64,000 nt of DNA from NCBI RefSeq assembly GCF_000012085.2, contig NC_008710.1:1-64000 (forward strand), given 5' to 3'. The position numbers were made by a program, and so were the translations under genes. The notes beneath the pieces were generated by a model, which had not been told where the DNA came from, did not search any database, and was given only the letters and a program-made list of their open reading frames with translations. This stretch comes from Borrelia turicatae 91E135. Lineage in GTDB: Bacteria > Spirochaetota > Spirochaetia > Borreliales > Borreliaceae. Positions 49,605-60,119 of this stretch are shown one piece after another (within the stretch, counting starts at the first letter, position 1; each line of letters opens with the position of its first letter).

Positions 49605-49967
49605 TTATTTTTCTTTCTTTAAAGTATCTTCATTAACAACATCTTCATTTTCTTCATTTTGATTTGTATCATCATTCCAAAATGTTGAACTTTTTTCATT
49701 TGTCTTAACGTCCTTTAACAAACTGTTATCAACTCTTCTGGTATTAATAAAAGACAATGCTATCACAAAAATAAAGAAAAGCGTAATAAAGAATGCTGTA
49801 ATTCTTATCGCAATATTTGAAGATTTTGCTCCAAAAATAGAAGAACTACCACCTCCAAATACGCCTCCAATACTATCACCTTGTTCATCTTGAAATAAGA
49901 CTAACAAAACAATCATAAATGAAGTAATAATAAAAAAGACAAAAATTAACAATCTAAATAACTCCAA
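49605..49967 (-). CDS. secG: Protein translocase subunit SecG
   Basis: The 120-residue membrane protein has two helices (about 5-24 and 52-72) joined by the SecG loop VLFQDEQGDSIGGVFGGGSSSIFGAKSSN in outline, with the glycine- and serine-rich middle typical of the family. The C-terminal 45 residues are acidic and probably disordered. It helps SecYEG export and is the last gene of the gap-pgk-tpiA unit, 11 bases after tpiA. Confidence 0.9.
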   Translation of the reverse strand: MELFRLLIFVFFIITSFMIVLLVLFQDEQGDSIGGVFGGGSSSIFGAKSSNIAIRITAFFITLFFIFVIALSFINTRRVDNSLLKDVKTNEKSSTFWNDDTNQNEENEDVVNEDTLKKEK

Positions 49968-49978
49968 AATAAACCCCT

Positions 49979-50743
49979 CTATTTGGCAACCTTATTAACT
50001 ATATTCAAAAATGAATCGGCCTTTAAAGATGCACCACCAATCAATGCTCCATCAATATCACTCTCACCCATAAGGCCTTTCACATTATCAATATTAACAG
50101 AACCACCATACTGAATAATAATGTTATTTGCCGCTGAAACTGAATACAATAATTCAACCTCATGCCTAATTGCTCTGTGAACTTCTTGGGCCTCTTCTTT
50201 TGTTGCCGTTTTTCCAGTTCCAATTGCCCATACAGGCTCATAAGCTAAAATTATTCGTTTAAGATCAGATTCAGACACAGAAATCAATCCTTTTCTAATC
50301 TGATTTAAAACAACATCCAAAGTTTTATTATTCTCTCTCTCCTCAAGAGTTTCCCCAATACAAAGAATCAAATATTTAAATGGATGTTTAAGTCCTGCAA
50401 GAACTTTTTTATTTACTACTTCATCAGTATCCCCAAGATAAGTTCTACATTCAGAGTGCCCAAGTATTACGTAATCGACCCCAAATTCCAAAAGCATAGA
50501 AGGAGAAATTTCACTTGTTCTTGCTCCACTATCCTCATAAGACATATTTTGCGCACCAAGAAGAACATTACTTCCTCTCGTAACTTCACAAACTTTACAA
50601 AGAGATGTAAATGGAGGTGTTATCATAACCACAACATCATCCTTAATATTTTTAACTCCGTCTACAATTTGTTTAGCAACACCTGCGGCTTCCATACTTG
50701 TATAGTGCATTTTCCAGTTTCCCGCTAAAAATATCTTTCTCAT
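49979..50743 (-). CDS. tpiA: Triosephosphate isomerase
   Basis: The 254-residue glycolytic enzyme interconverts dihydroxyacetone phosphate and glyceraldehyde 3-phosphate. Active-site residues are visible: Asn9 and Lys11 in AGNWKMH, His in VILGHSECR and Glu in [15 protein letters not shown]; the phosphate loop IQYGGSVN and GALIGGASL complete it. It starts one base after the pgk stop. Confidence 0.97.
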   Translation of the reverse strand: MRKIFLAGNWKMHYTSMEAAGVAKQIVDGVKNIKDDVVVMITPPFTSLCKVCEVTRGSNVLLGAQNMSYEDSGARTSEISPSMLLEFGVDYVILGHSECRTYLGDTDEVVNKKVLAGLKHPFKYLILCIGETLEERENNKTLDVVLNQIRKGLISVSESDLKRIILAYEPVWAIGTGKTATKEEAQEVHRAIRHEVELLYSVSAANNIIIQYGGSVNIDNVKGLMGESDIDGALIGGASLKADSFLNIVNKVAK

Positions 50744-50744
50744 T

Positions 50745-51923
50745 TTACTTCTCCAACACTTTTATACCTGGTAAAACTTTTCCCTCAAGATATTCAAGAG
50801 AAGCGCCACCCCCTGTTGAAACATGGGTTATCTTTTCAGATAAATTAAATTTATTCACAGCAGCCACTGAATCTCCTCCACCAACAACCGTAATTCCAGA
50901 ACAACTTGCAACATATTCTGCAACCTTTGCTGTACCTTTAGAAAAAGAATTAAATTCAAAGACCCCAAGAGGCCCATTCCAAATCACAGTCTTTGCACTA
51001 ACAAGAACTTCTTCAATTTTTCTCAAAGTTTTCTCACCAATATCCATCCCAACCTTATCATTAGGGATATCAACAGAATCAACATACTCAGGAATAGAAT
51101 CTTCCCTAAATTCACTTGCAACAACATGATCAAGTGGTAAAATAACTTTTACATCTAATTCTTTTGCCTTTTTCAAAAAAGATGAAGCCACATCAATATA
51201 CTCATTCTCTAAAAGAGACTGTCCAATAGAATACCCTTCTACCTTTAAAAAAGTATATGCCATTCCACCACCAATTACCATTACATTTGATTTTGGCAAA
51301 AGAGATTCCAGTACTGCAATTTTTGAAGAAACTTTTGAACCACCAATTATTGCAACAAATGGACTCTCAGGATTTCTTAAAATTTTGCCCAAAAATTCAT
51401 CTTCTTTTTCCATTAAAAATCCACCAACAGCTGGTAAATAAGCTGCAAGTCCTGCTGTAGAAGCATGTGCTCTATGAGCAGTTCCAAAAGCATCATTTAC
51501 AAAAATATCACCATTTTGAGATAATTTCCTTACAAAAGCATCACAATTTTCTTCTTCTTCCTTATAAAATCTTAAATTCTCAAGCAAAACAATATCTCCA
51601 TTTTTCATACAAGAAACAGTAGTTGCTACTTCATCACCGATGCAATCAGGTAGCATCTTAACATCTTGTCCTAATAGTTCCGACAACCTTTTAGCAACAG
51701 GCATAAGAGAATATTTAAGATTTTTCTCTCCCTTTGGCCTACCCAAATGACTCATAAGAATCACTCTGGCTCCTTGAGACTTAAGATACTCTATTGTAGG
51801 TAATGCAGCCCTAATCCTGGTATCATCAGTAATGTTCCCTTCTTTCAAGGGAACATTAAAATCACATCTTACTAAAGCACGTTTGCCTGCAAAGTCACAA
51901 TCCTTTATCGTTTTTATTGACAT
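50745..51923 (-). CDS. pgk: Phosphoglycerate kinase
   Basis: The 392-residue kinase makes ATP from 1,3-bisphosphoglycerate. [19 protein letters not shown] at the N-terminus, [24 protein letters not shown] and the nucleotide-binding [11 protein letters not shown] and [14 protein letters not shown] are all present. It lies between gap and tpiA in the glycolytic operon. Confidence 0.97.
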   Translation of the reverse strand: MSIKTIKDCDFAGKRALVRCDFNVPLKEGNITDDTRIRAALPTIEYLKSQGARVILMSHLGRPKGEKNLKYSLMPVAKRLSELLGQDVKMLPDCIGDEVATTVSCMKNGDIVLLENLRFYKEEEENCDAFVRKLSQNGDIFVNDAFGTAHRAHASTAGLAAYLPAVGGFLMEKEDEFLGKILRNPESPFVAIIGGSKVSSKIAVLESLLPKSNVMVIGGGMAYTFLKVEGYSIGQSLLENEYIDVASSFLKKAKELDVKVILPLDHVVASEFREDSIPEYVDSVDIPNDKVGMDIGEKTLRKIEEVLVSAKTVIWNGPLGVFEFNSFSKGTAKVAEYVASCSGITVVGGGDSVAAVNKFNLSEKITHVSTGGGASLEYLEGKVLPGIKVLEK

Positions 51924-51951
51924 TTATAACTACCTCAAGACTATTTTGCTC

Positions 51952-52986
<1,035 letters not shown>

Positions 52987-53002
52987 CTACTAGAATTATT
53001 AA

Positions 53003-53031
53003 ATAATAAATTAATTAACCACAAGTGTCAA
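53003..53031 (-). promoter_or_regulatory. Near-consensus sigma-70 promoter of the gap operon
   Basis: On the minus strand a perfect TTGACA (53031-53026), 17 bases, then TATTAT (53008-53003). The gap ATG is 43 bases further, preceded by GGAGGAG. The -35 box abuts the stop codon of the TPR gene upstream. Confidence 0.8.
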
Positions 53032-53032
53032 A

Positions 53033-55018
53033 CTATTTTTTTATAAAAACTGTATATCCTTCCTGAATATAATCTCTTAAAAGAGTAGGTGCTTTTAAAA
53101 TCCCTCTGGAAATGTAATCGCCAATCTCTTCAATAGAAATTTCACCTAAAATATCTGACTTACTATAGCTCATAAAACTAGAACTATCACTATTATACTT
53201 TAAAGCCCCTTCTTTAAGAACTAAAAAAACATCACCTTTTTTCACATCATTCACATGTCCAAGATTAATAAGAACATCATCTCTCTTAATCTGAAGGATC
53301 TCTCCCTTTTTAGGTAAATAATCATTAAAATCTCTAGAAAAAGAACTTAAAATATCACTTAAATATAGAACTCCTCCCGAATTATAGTCAAAAGTCTTAA
53401 CTTTAACACCCGTCTTACCTGAAAAAATATCTACTCTTAAATTAGCCGAATTTTTAAAAACATCTACATCAAGATCGAACATCAAAAACAAATCAAGATT
53501 ATTATTCCTTGCATAAGAAAATTCTTCAGAAAAACTACTTACCAAATAATCTTTATCTTTATTATAATCGAATCTATAATTAACTACTTCTATATTTAAA
53601 TTACGATCAAGTATTCTCTCAGCATATTTTAAAATTAAATCATTTGCACCAAAAACCTTGTTCTCATTTTGAGTAAAAATACCTACTCTATAAACTGTTT
53701 GATTATTATAAAGCCTATTTAAATCACCAATGGTCTTATAACCATATTTAAAAAATAAAGAACTTCTAATATCAAATGCAACTACATCATAAAAATCTAA
53801 AATTTTAGTATCTGTAACCTTTCTATGCTCTATTAAATAATAGAGTTCCTCATAAGCCATCACATCTAATTTCATAAATTTATAAATTTTAGCAAGTAAA
53901 AATCTAGCACTATCATTATCAGGATAAATATCAATAGCATTCCTTACATTAAATACTGCTCTATCTAAGTTTAAATTTTTAAAAGCCTTCAATCCCTCAT
54001 TTTCATATCTTTTAGAAATTCCTATATTAGTACCATTATTTTTTTGAAACGAACTCCTAAAATTAGATACAAAAAAACTTTCCTCAAGAGCTATATCATA
54101 AAATTCCAAGTCCTTTTTCATACTCTTAGCTCTCTCAAAGTTTAAAACGGCTTTATCAACTCTTTCAAGCTTCAAATAAGAATAACCAAGCAAATAATAA
54201 AGTTCATCAGAATTTTGATCAACAAGTATTGCCTTTTGAAGAAAATCGGTTGCATCTTCATACTTAGACTGATATAAATAAACAAGGGCAAGTAAACGGT
54301 AAGCATCAACAAGTCCAAAATCTCTATAAGTAGTTCTTACTAACATTAAGTAATTTTGAGCATATTTCTCAGCAACTCCTAAACTATTAGTCTTAATAGA
54401 AAATTCTGCCACCCTTTTATGAAAATCTGGCAAAGAAGTAAAATTACCCCTTACTTTGTTTATTAAATGCTGCGCCTTATCATTCATGTTTAATTTTTCA
54501 TAAATGCTCATAAGACGCTCAAATGCATTATAATTTGTCTGATTATACTCAAGAATAGATAGATAATAATTAGCAGCTGCAATAAGCAATCCTTCTTCCT
54601 CAAAAATTGAAGCAAGTCCCACTAAAGCATCAATATTATTTTTTTGCTTTGCTAAAACTTCTGAATAAAATTTCTTAGCCTGTGCTGTTCTATTATTTTT
54701 AAGCAATATATTCGCATAAAGAATCTTATATTTAGTATCACCATTTGACATTTTATAGGCTTTCTCTATAAAAAACTGAGCCTGATTATATATCTTCAAT
54801 AGATAATAAATTTCTGCAATAAACTTATATGCCTCATAATAATTAGGATTAATCTTTACAGCCTCAAGAAGTTCGTCAATAGCATCATAATACTTTTGCA
54901 TAAGATAATATGTTTGCGCCTTTTGATAATATTTGATTGCGGTTGTAGTATCACCTATTAAACTCCCAAAATTTAAATTAAAAATTAAAAGCATTGTCAA
55001 AAATCTCTTCAAATTCAT
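53033..55018 (-). CDS. Exported tetratricopeptide-repeat protein
   Basis: The 661-residue protein has a signal peptide ([23 protein letters not shown]) and a long series of TPR units in its first 400 residues, such as AIKYYQKAQTYYLMQKYYDAIDELLEAVKINPNYYEAYKFI and YYLLGYSYLKLERVDKAVLNFERAKSM in part. The last 250 residues form a different, beta-rich domain (KKGDVFLVLKEGALKY, GEISIEEIGDYISRGIL). Likely periplasmic, function unknown. Its start overlaps the end of the CorC-like gene by four bases. Confidence 0.78.
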   Translation of the reverse strand: MNLKRFLTMLLIFNLNFGSLIGDTTTAIKYYQKAQTYYLMQKYYDAIDELLEAVKINPNYYEAYKFIAEIYYLLKIYNQAQFFIEKAYKMSNGDTKYKILYANILLKNNRTAQAKKFYSEVLAKQKNNIDALVGLASIFEEEGLLIAAANYYLSILEYNQTNYNAFERLMSIYEKLNMNDKAQHLINKVRGNFTSLPDFHKRVAEFSIKTNSLGVAEKYAQNYLMLVRTTYRDFGLVDAYRLLALVYLYQSKYEDATDFLQKAILVDQNSDELYYLLGYSYLKLERVDKAVLNFERAKSMKKDLEFYDIALEESFFVSNFRSSFQKNNGTNIGISKRYENEGLKAFKNLNLDRAVFNVRNAIDIYPDNDSARFLLAKIYKFMKLDVMAYEELYYLIEHRKVTDTKILDFYDVVAFDIRSSLFFKYGYKTIGDLNRLYNNQTVYRVGIFTQNENKVFGANDLILKYAERILDRNLNIEVVNYRFDYNKDKDYLVSSFSEEFSYARNNNLDLFLMFDLDVDVFKNSANLRVDIFSGKTGVKVKTFDYNSGGVLYLSDILSSFSRDFNDYLPKKGEILQIKRDDVLINLGHVNDVKKGDVFLVLKEGALKYNSDSSSFMSYSKSDILGEISIEEIGDYISRGILKAPTLLRDYIQEGYTVFIKK

Positions 55019-55794
55019 AAACCTTCCTTCTGGGAAATTTTTATTACTTTAATGTTTCTTTGATGCATATTTTTAATGGTAAATGTTAAATTATTATATT
55101 TTATTTTCTCATTTTTCAAAGGGATCCTTCCGAATAGATCATAAACAAATCCCCCAAGAGTATCAAAGTCCCCATCTGGAAGACTTAATCCAAGCTTTTC
55201 ATTTAAATCTTCAATCAAAACTCTAGCGGTACAAAGATAACTCCCATCATCAAGAGGTACTATTTCATCAAGCTCATTATCAAACTCATCTTGAATATCT
55301 CCTACAATCTCTTCAAGAATATCTTCAAGAGTGACAAGACCTGCAACTCCCCCATATTCATCAACTACAATAGCAATATGAACATGATTTTCCTGGAACT
55401 CTTTTAAAAGTGAATCAATCTTCTTACTCTCAGGAACAAACATAACCTTTCGCATAATATCTCTTAGATCTATTTCATAAAAATCTCTCTTCCACATATG
55501 TAAAAGTATATCTTTCGTATGAATTATCCCAATAATATCATCTATTGTTTCCCTATAAACGGGGAATCTTGAATGATTGCTAGATGTCACAACTTTTAAA
55601 ATTTCATCTTTACTCCAAGAATAATCAACAAAAACCACACTTATTCTTGGAATCATAATTTCTTTAACAATTGTTTCCTTTAGAGAATTAAAATTCTTAA
55701 GCAAAGATGTTTCAAATTTCGACTTTTCCTCAATATTTTTACAATCATCATCTCTTATTTTTTTATTTTTAAAACTCAAAAACTTGAACATCAA
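55015..55794 (-). CDS. CBS-pair CorC/HlyC-like protein
   Basis: The 259-residue protein has two CBS domains (about residues 45-165, including [39 protein letters not shown] and [36 protein letters not shown]) and a C-terminal CorC_HlyC domain ([18 protein letters not shown]...[14 protein letters not shown]). It lacks the N-terminal membrane domain of larger relatives, like E. coli CorC. A magnesium or cobalt efflux role is suggested by the family only. It is coupled to ybeY (four-base overlap). Confidence 0.85.
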   Translation of the reverse strand: MMFKFLSFKNKKIRDDDCKNIEEKSKFETSLLKNFNSLKETIVKEIMIPRISVVFVDYSWSKDEILKVVTSSNHSRFPVYRETIDDIIGIIHTKDILLHMWKRDFYEIDLRDIMRKVMFVPESKKIDSLLKEFQENHVHIAIVVDEYGGVAGLVTLEDILEEIVGDIQDEFDNELDEIVPLDDGSYLCTARVLIEDLNEKLGLSLPDGDFDTLGGFVYDLFGRIPLKNEKIKYNNLTFTIKNMHQRNIKVIKISQKEGL

Positions 55795-56237
55795 AATACC
55801 CTTCTGGTTTCTCTTAAAACTTTCTCCTGAATAATTAACATCTCTTCATTTTGGAAGTCATTTGTTTTGTGAGTATATCCTATTAAATGTAAAATACCAT
55901 GTATAGTATTCCTTTGAAGCTCATCGTACAGTTCAACATTAAACTCCAAAGAACTAAACTCTAAATACTCAAGAGATATTATAAGATCACCTTGTATTTT
56001 ATGATCTATTTGTCCACTCTCTTCAAGATAATTAAAAGAGAGAACATCAGTAGGCTCGGATTTTTGTCTAAATTGACTATTTAACTTTTGAATGTACTCA
56101 TTATTACACAAGATAACAGAAAGTTCATATTCTTTAATACAAAGAAAATCTAGAACAGATAAAATAAAATTATAATAAGCATCCCAATGTTTAAACTCAA
56201 CACCTTCTGCCCATAAGTTTAACTCTTCTTTTATCAA
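55791..56237 (-). CDS. ybeY: Endoribonuclease YbeY
   Basis: YbeY takes part in 16S rRNA maturation and ribosome quality control. The 148-residue protein has the zinc motif [11 protein letters not shown] (H-x3-H-x5-H) and TDVLSFNY before it. The start codon is TTG at 56237 with AGGA upstream; no earlier or nearby in-frame ATG exists. The ybeY-corC order is common in bacteria. Confidence 0.92.
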   Translation of the reverse strand: MIKEELNLWAEGVEFKHWDAYYNFILSVLDFLCIKEYELSVILCNNEYIQKLNSQFRQKSEPTDVLSFNYLEESGQIDHKIQGDLIISLEYLEFSSLEFNVELYDELQRNTIHGILHLIGYTHKTNDFQNEEMLIIQEKVLRETRRVF

Positions 56238-56325
56238 TTCACTATATCCTAGAATAATTATAACTTAAAAAAATATTATATAAACAGACAAGATTTTAAT
56301 TTTTTATTAAAATTCTTTACACATG

Positions 56326-56679
56326 CTAAACTTTAAACAAATCTTTAATTGCATCTTCAAAAGAATCTTTTTGAATAAAACCAACAGAAACCCTTGGCTT
56401 TTCTCCAACAGGAACAAAAATAATAGTAGGAAGACTTTGAACACCAAGCGCCATAGAAATTTCCTGTTCTTTATCAGTATTGACTTTATAAAAATCAATC
56501 CTATCTCCATATTCTTTTGAAAGTTCATCATAAATCGGAGCAAGCATTTTACATGGACCACACCAATCAGCATAAAAATCAATTATTGCAGGTTTTTTTC
56601 CCTTGAAATCCCACTCTTTATTATTTTTATAATCAAAAACCTTATCAATAAATTCCTGCTTAGTTAAACTAATTGCCAT
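56326..56679 (-). CDS. trxA: Thioredoxin
   Basis: The 117-residue redox protein has the active site DWCGPCKML (Cys40, Cys43) and the cis-proline loop VQSLPTIIFV. The start is fixed by AGGAG five to nine bases before the ATG at 56679; the open frame continues upstream for 71 codons but those residues have no family match. It is divergent from rsmE. Confidence 0.95.
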   Translation of the reverse strand: MAISLTKQEFIDKVFDYKNNKEWDFKGKKPAIIDFYADWCGPCKMLAPIYDELSKEYGDRIDFYKVNTDKEQEISMALGVQSLPTIIFVPVGEKPRVSVGFIQKDSFEDAIKDLFKV

Positions 56680-56706
56680 ATTTTCTCCTAAATCAATCGA
56701 TTTTTC

Positions 56707-56730
56707 ATTATAACATAAATACAATATAAT
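56707..56730. promoter_or_regulatory. Back-to-back -10 boxes for trxA and rsmE
   Basis: TATAAT for trxA is read on the minus strand at 56712-56707 and TATAAT for rsmE on the plus strand at 56725-56730. Both -35 regions are poor. The two promoters must share the same 70 bases. Confidence 0.5.
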
Positions 56731-56752
56731 TAATAAAGGATTAGATATAGAA

Positions 56753-57475
56753 ATGAACTTAATATTAATAAACCCAGACGAACTTAAAAACGGATTAATA
56801 CTCAATGATTCAAGAGTAAAACACATTAATGAGATATTAAAACTTAAAAATAATGAAACATTTAAGTTTGGTATTATTGGGGAAGAACACATTTACTCAT
56901 GCGTATATCAAAAAGATGTAAAACTTTTTTTTAGAAAAAATCATAAAATAGCAAAGTCAAACAAACTAAAAAAGTTAAAAGTAATAATTGGTTTAGTACG
57001 ACCAATTGCAGCAAAAAGAATAATCACACATCTTGGAAGCATGGGAATATCTGAACTGATTTTTTTTAATGCTTTACTTAGCGAAAAATCTTATTCATGT
57101 TCCAAACTTTTTAAAGAAAGAGAATATGAAAAATATCTAATAGAAGGTGCTATGCAAGGTGGAATTACCTACATACCAAAAGTCAACATTCTTAATAATC
57201 TAAGAGAAGTTTTAAAGAACACAGAATATGAGGGATCTAATACCACAAAAATATTACTTGAAAGAGAAAGCAAAAATAAATTAGTTGACTTAAATATAAA
57301 AACAAAAAATACAGTTGTTATCATTGGACCAGAGAGAGGATTTATAACAAAAGAAATAAACTTAATCAAAGAATATAATTTTAATGCCTATAACATTTCA
57401 TCAAATATTTTAAGAACAGAAACGGCTACAATCGTAGCATCCGCTATTATCACATCAAAAATGAATAGTAAATAA
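56753..57475 (+). CDS. rsmE: 16S rRNA (uracil-1498-N3)-methyltransferase
   Basis: The 240-residue SPOUT enzyme methylates U1498. It has SRVKHINEILKLKNNE at the N-terminus, a central VIIGLVRPIAAKRIITHLGSMGISELIFF, VVIIGPERGFITKEI and the C-terminal LRTETATIVASAII that closes the AdoMet knot. Length is normal. It is convergent with the PASTA gene across a strong palindrome. Confidence 0.92.
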   Translation: MNLILINPDELKNGLILNDSRVKHINEILKLKNNETFKFGIIGEEHIYSCVYQKDVKLFFRKNHKIAKSNKLKKLKVIIGLVRPIAAKRIITHLGSMGISELIFFNALLSEKSYSCSKLFKEREYEKYLIEGAMQGGITYIPKVNILNNLREVLKNTEYEGSNTTKILLERESKNKLVDLNIKTKNTVVIIGPERGFITKEINLIKEYNFNAYNISSNILRTETATIVASAIITSKMNSK

Positions 57476-57527
57476 TATTTTTCAACATCTTAAATATGTA
57501 TCAAATAAATAAGCACATTATCAAACA

Positions 57528-57570
57528 TTTCACTTTTAAATTCACTTTTAAAGTGAATTTAAAAGTGAAA
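57528..57570. terminator. Perfect 21-bp inverted repeat, probable bidirectional terminator
   Basis: Bases 57528-57548 are the exact reverse complement of 57550-57570, with a single T between. The repeat lies between the convergent rsmE and PASTA genes, with A-rich sequence to the right. Each arm itself holds the motif CACTTT twice (TTTCACTTTTAAATTCAC...), so it can pair in more than one register. It is unusually long and AT-rich for a terminator. Confidence 0.7.
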
Positions 57571-57595
57571 AAAAATACAAATAAAGCAAATAAAC

Positions 57596-58636
57596 TCAGT
57601 TTACTACTGTTTGATTTACAAGCCTATCATAAATATAAAGTTCAATTATCGAACCTTTTAATGCCTCATAAGGCAATTTAATAAGTCCGCCCTTAGATCT
57701 AAAAGAATAAAGCAAAGAACTACTTCCATTAGGATCCTTGATCTTAACCATTATATCCACACTAGATGGATACATATCCAATTTATAAGTCAAAAACCCA
57801 AAAACACCTGTATCATTACTCCTTGGTTCATTAATAGTAATTGTTAATTTATCTAAATTTTCAATCTTACTACCGGGGGATAAAGATTGAAAAATAACAC
57901 TTCCAAAATCATTGCCACTTGACAAATTCACATCAAAATCAATCTCATCATTTAAAAGAGAAATAATCGCATCTTTATAATAAAGACCAATATAATTTTT
58001 TACATATTTAACAGGGGGGTCTCCTTGCCCCTTGCTTACTAAAAATTGAAGATCAACTAAGCTTGAAATCTTCGTGCCTGGAGATGGTTCCTGGCGGATT
58101 ATTGTCCCCTTTGGAAGAGTACTCTCAATTTCAATGGGTTTTAACAAATGATAAAACATCCTGTTATTATTAATTGAATTGGCTTTTAAATTAATAAGCA
58201 CATCATCAATATTTTTTCCAATAAAACTATCAACTTTATTGATCACAGCTCCTTTACTAATAAAGATCTTAACTTTACTATCAAGTCTTAAAACAGTACC
58301 TGCCTTAGGATTTTGATCTATTACCTTTCCCTTATCAAGAGAAGTCGATGAAAATTTAAGTTCAACATAAGGAATAAGTTCTTTATTTTGAAGCTCAGTA
58401 ATTGCATCTTCAAGATAAAGTTCACTAAGATTTGGAACAACAACAATATCATTGCTTTTTAAAAAAATAAAAAATATTGCACACGAAATAATTAAAGAAC
58501 CAAAAATAGTAAGTATTAAACCCTTAGCTACATGTTTGGGCAAAGTGAGAACTTTGCTATCGAAATTTTCATTATATTCACACAAATTATTACTACTACT
58601 TAAATTTTTATTATGTGGTGGTCTGTTATCACTCAA
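57596..58636 (-). CDS. Membrane-anchored PASTA-domain protein
   Basis: The 346-residue protein has a cytoplasmic N-terminus of about 37 residues, one membrane helix (about 38-60) and then PASTA repeats outside: VVVPNLSELYLEDAITELQNKEL...VIDQNPKAGTVL, a second with SFIGKNIDDVLINLKAN...IIRQEPSPGTKI, and a third with NYIGLYYKDAIISLLNDE...SLSPGSKI. PASTA units bind peptidoglycan fragments, usually on Ser/Thr kinases or penicillin-binding proteins. Neither domain is present here. It lies 36 bases after fmt. Confidence 0.88.
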   Translation of the reverse strand: MSDNRPPHNKNLSSSNNLCEYNENFDSKVLTLPKHVAKGLILTIFGSLIISCAIFFIFLKSNDIVVVPNLSELYLEDAITELQNKELIPYVELKFSSTSLDKGKVIDQNPKAGTVLRLDSKVKIFISKGAVINKVDSFIGKNIDDVLINLKANSINNNRMFYHLLKPIEIESTLPKGTIIRQEPSPGTKISSLVDLQFLVSKGQGDPPVKYVKNYIGLYYKDAIISLLNDEIDFDVNLSSGNDFGSVIFQSLSPGSKIENLDKLTITINEPRSNDTGVFGFLTYKLDMYPSSVDIMVKIKDPNGSSSLLYSFRSKGGLIKLPYEALKGSIIELYIYDRLVNQTVVN

Positions 58637-58672
58637 TACTATATCATCTCCTTATATCCTTATACTTAAGAT

Positions 58673-59602
58673 TTAAGAAAAAATTTTACCTATTAAATCT
58701 CTATTTCCATTATAAAAAGACTTATAATCTACAACCTTTCTCCCGGATCTTTGAAGTTCTAATAACAATAAAATTCCATCTTCTGTCTTTACCAAAATAC
58801 CTTTACTAGGATCAAATGAAACAATTTTTCCTATTGCCTGATCACTATAATCAGTAGTCTTTATAAAGTCAGCTCTATGAAAAATAATTTCATCTTTATC
58901 AAGCTTAGCTCTTGCAAGTGGCCAAGGATTGCAAGCATTAATCTTATTCTTAATCTCAAAGGCACTCAAATTAAAATTAAGCATTCTATGTTGCTTATTA
59001 AAAAAAGAACAATATGTTGCCTGGTTTGAATCTTGAACAATGCCAATATGTCCTTTGTTTAGTTTACTTAAAGCTTCCAAAACAAGATTAAAACTATTTA
59101 AAGAAACATATCTAAAGATATCAGCACTTGTATTAAAGCTCTTTATTTCAAACTGACTCTGTGCTAAAATATTGCCACTATCCATCTCTAAAGCCATTTT
59201 TTGAACAGTAATCCCTCCAATAGTATCACCATTTAAAATAGCGGTTTGAATGGGGGAAGGACCTCTATATTTTGGTAAAAGAGAAGGATGAACATTAATA
59301 CAACCCATTGGGAAAATATCTAAAAATTCTTGCCTAAATATCTTTCCATAAGAGAAAACTAACATAAGATCGGGTTTTAATTTCTTAACCATTCCTATTA
59401 CATCAGAATTAAGTACAACGGGATCTAAAACAGTAATATTCCTATTAATAGCCTCAACTTTAATGTCATTAACTTTTAAAAAGAGACCACGACCACTAGG
59501 TTTATCAGGAGCAGTTAGCACACCAACTACATTATAATGATCTGAAACTTTCCTTAAAACCTCTAAAGCAATACTATCAGAACTTGCAAAAAAAATCCTC
59601 AA
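58673..59602 (-). CDS. fmt: Methionyl-tRNA formyltransferase
   Basis: The 309-residue enzyme formylates initiator Met-tRNA. It starts MRIFFASSDSIALEVLRKV and has CINVHPSLLPKYRGPSPIQTAILNGD with the catalytic His, then MDSGNIL and a C-terminal OB-like domain. It overlaps def by four bases, the common def-fmt pairing in reverse transcription order (def first). Confidence 0.95.
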   Translation of the reverse strand: MRIFFASSDSIALEVLRKVSDHYNVVGVLTAPDKPSGRGLFLKVNDIKVEAINRNITVLDPVVLNSDVIGMVKKLKPDLMLVFSYGKIFRQEFLDIFPMGCINVHPSLLPKYRGPSPIQTAILNGDTIGGITVQKMALEMDSGNILAQSQFEIKSFNTSADIFRYVSLNSFNLVLEALSKLNKGHIGIVQDSNQATYCSFFNKQHRMLNFNLSAFEIKNKINACNPWPLARAKLDKDEIIFHRADFIKTTDYSDQAIGKIVSFDPSKGILVKTEDGILLLLELQRSGRKVVDYKSFYNGNRDLIGKIFS

Positions 59603-60096
59603 GTTTTAACAAACCTCCTTTTTTTCATATAAGACCTCAACAAATTATTCCTAAGTTTATCCTCATAATAATCAATAAAAAGCACACCTTTTAAATGATC
59701 CATTTCATGCTGAACAATTCTGGCTAACAAACCTGAACTTTCAATCTTAAAAAACTCACCATTTTCATCATAAGCTTCAACTATAATAGATTTTGGCCTC
59801 AAGAGATCATAATAAACTCCCGGAATACTTAAACAACCTTCTTTATAAAGAACCAGTTCAAAAGAAGTTTCCGTTATCAAAGGATTAATAAAAATTAAAG
59901 GTTTTGACATTGCATTTTCTCTGACCACAAAAATAGACAAATCAAGACCTACTTGAGATGCCGCCAGCCCAACACCATTCTTAGCATCCATCAAATTTAC
60001 CATTTTAAAAGCAGTATTTCTAAGCTCATTATCAATATTTAAAACCGTCTTTGTCTTTATTCGCAATAGATCATTAGGATAACAAACTATTTTCAT
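59599..60096 (-). CDS. def: Peptide deformylase
   Basis: The 165-residue metalloenzyme removes N-formyl groups from new proteins. All three motifs are visible: GVGLAASQVG, EGCLSIPG (metal Cys) and QHEMDHLKG (HExxH). Its partner fmt follows with a four-base overlap. Confidence 0.96.
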   Translation of the reverse strand: MKIVCYPNDLLRIKTKTVLNIDNELRNTAFKMVNLMDAKNGVGLAASQVGLDLSIFVVRENAMSKPLIFINPLITETSFELVLYKEGCLSIPGVYYDLLRPKSIIVEAYDENGEFFKIESSGLLARIVQHEMDHLKGVLFIDYYEDKLRNNLLRSYMKKRRFVKT

Positions 60097-60119
60097 AAAA
60101 CCCTCAAAAAAAATTCAAA

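Noticed and set aside
50384..51129. Long plus-strand frames opposite tpiA and pgk
   Set aside because: Antisense to two certain glycolytic genes and without start signals.
56307..56582. Minus-strand frame overlapping trxA in another phase
   Set aside because: Shadow frame; the overlapping thioredoxin has its full active site.
56680..56892. 71-codon upstream extension of thioredoxin
   Set aside because: Overlaps the divergent rsmE gene and promoter; the ribosome-binding site AGGAG fixes the start at 56679.
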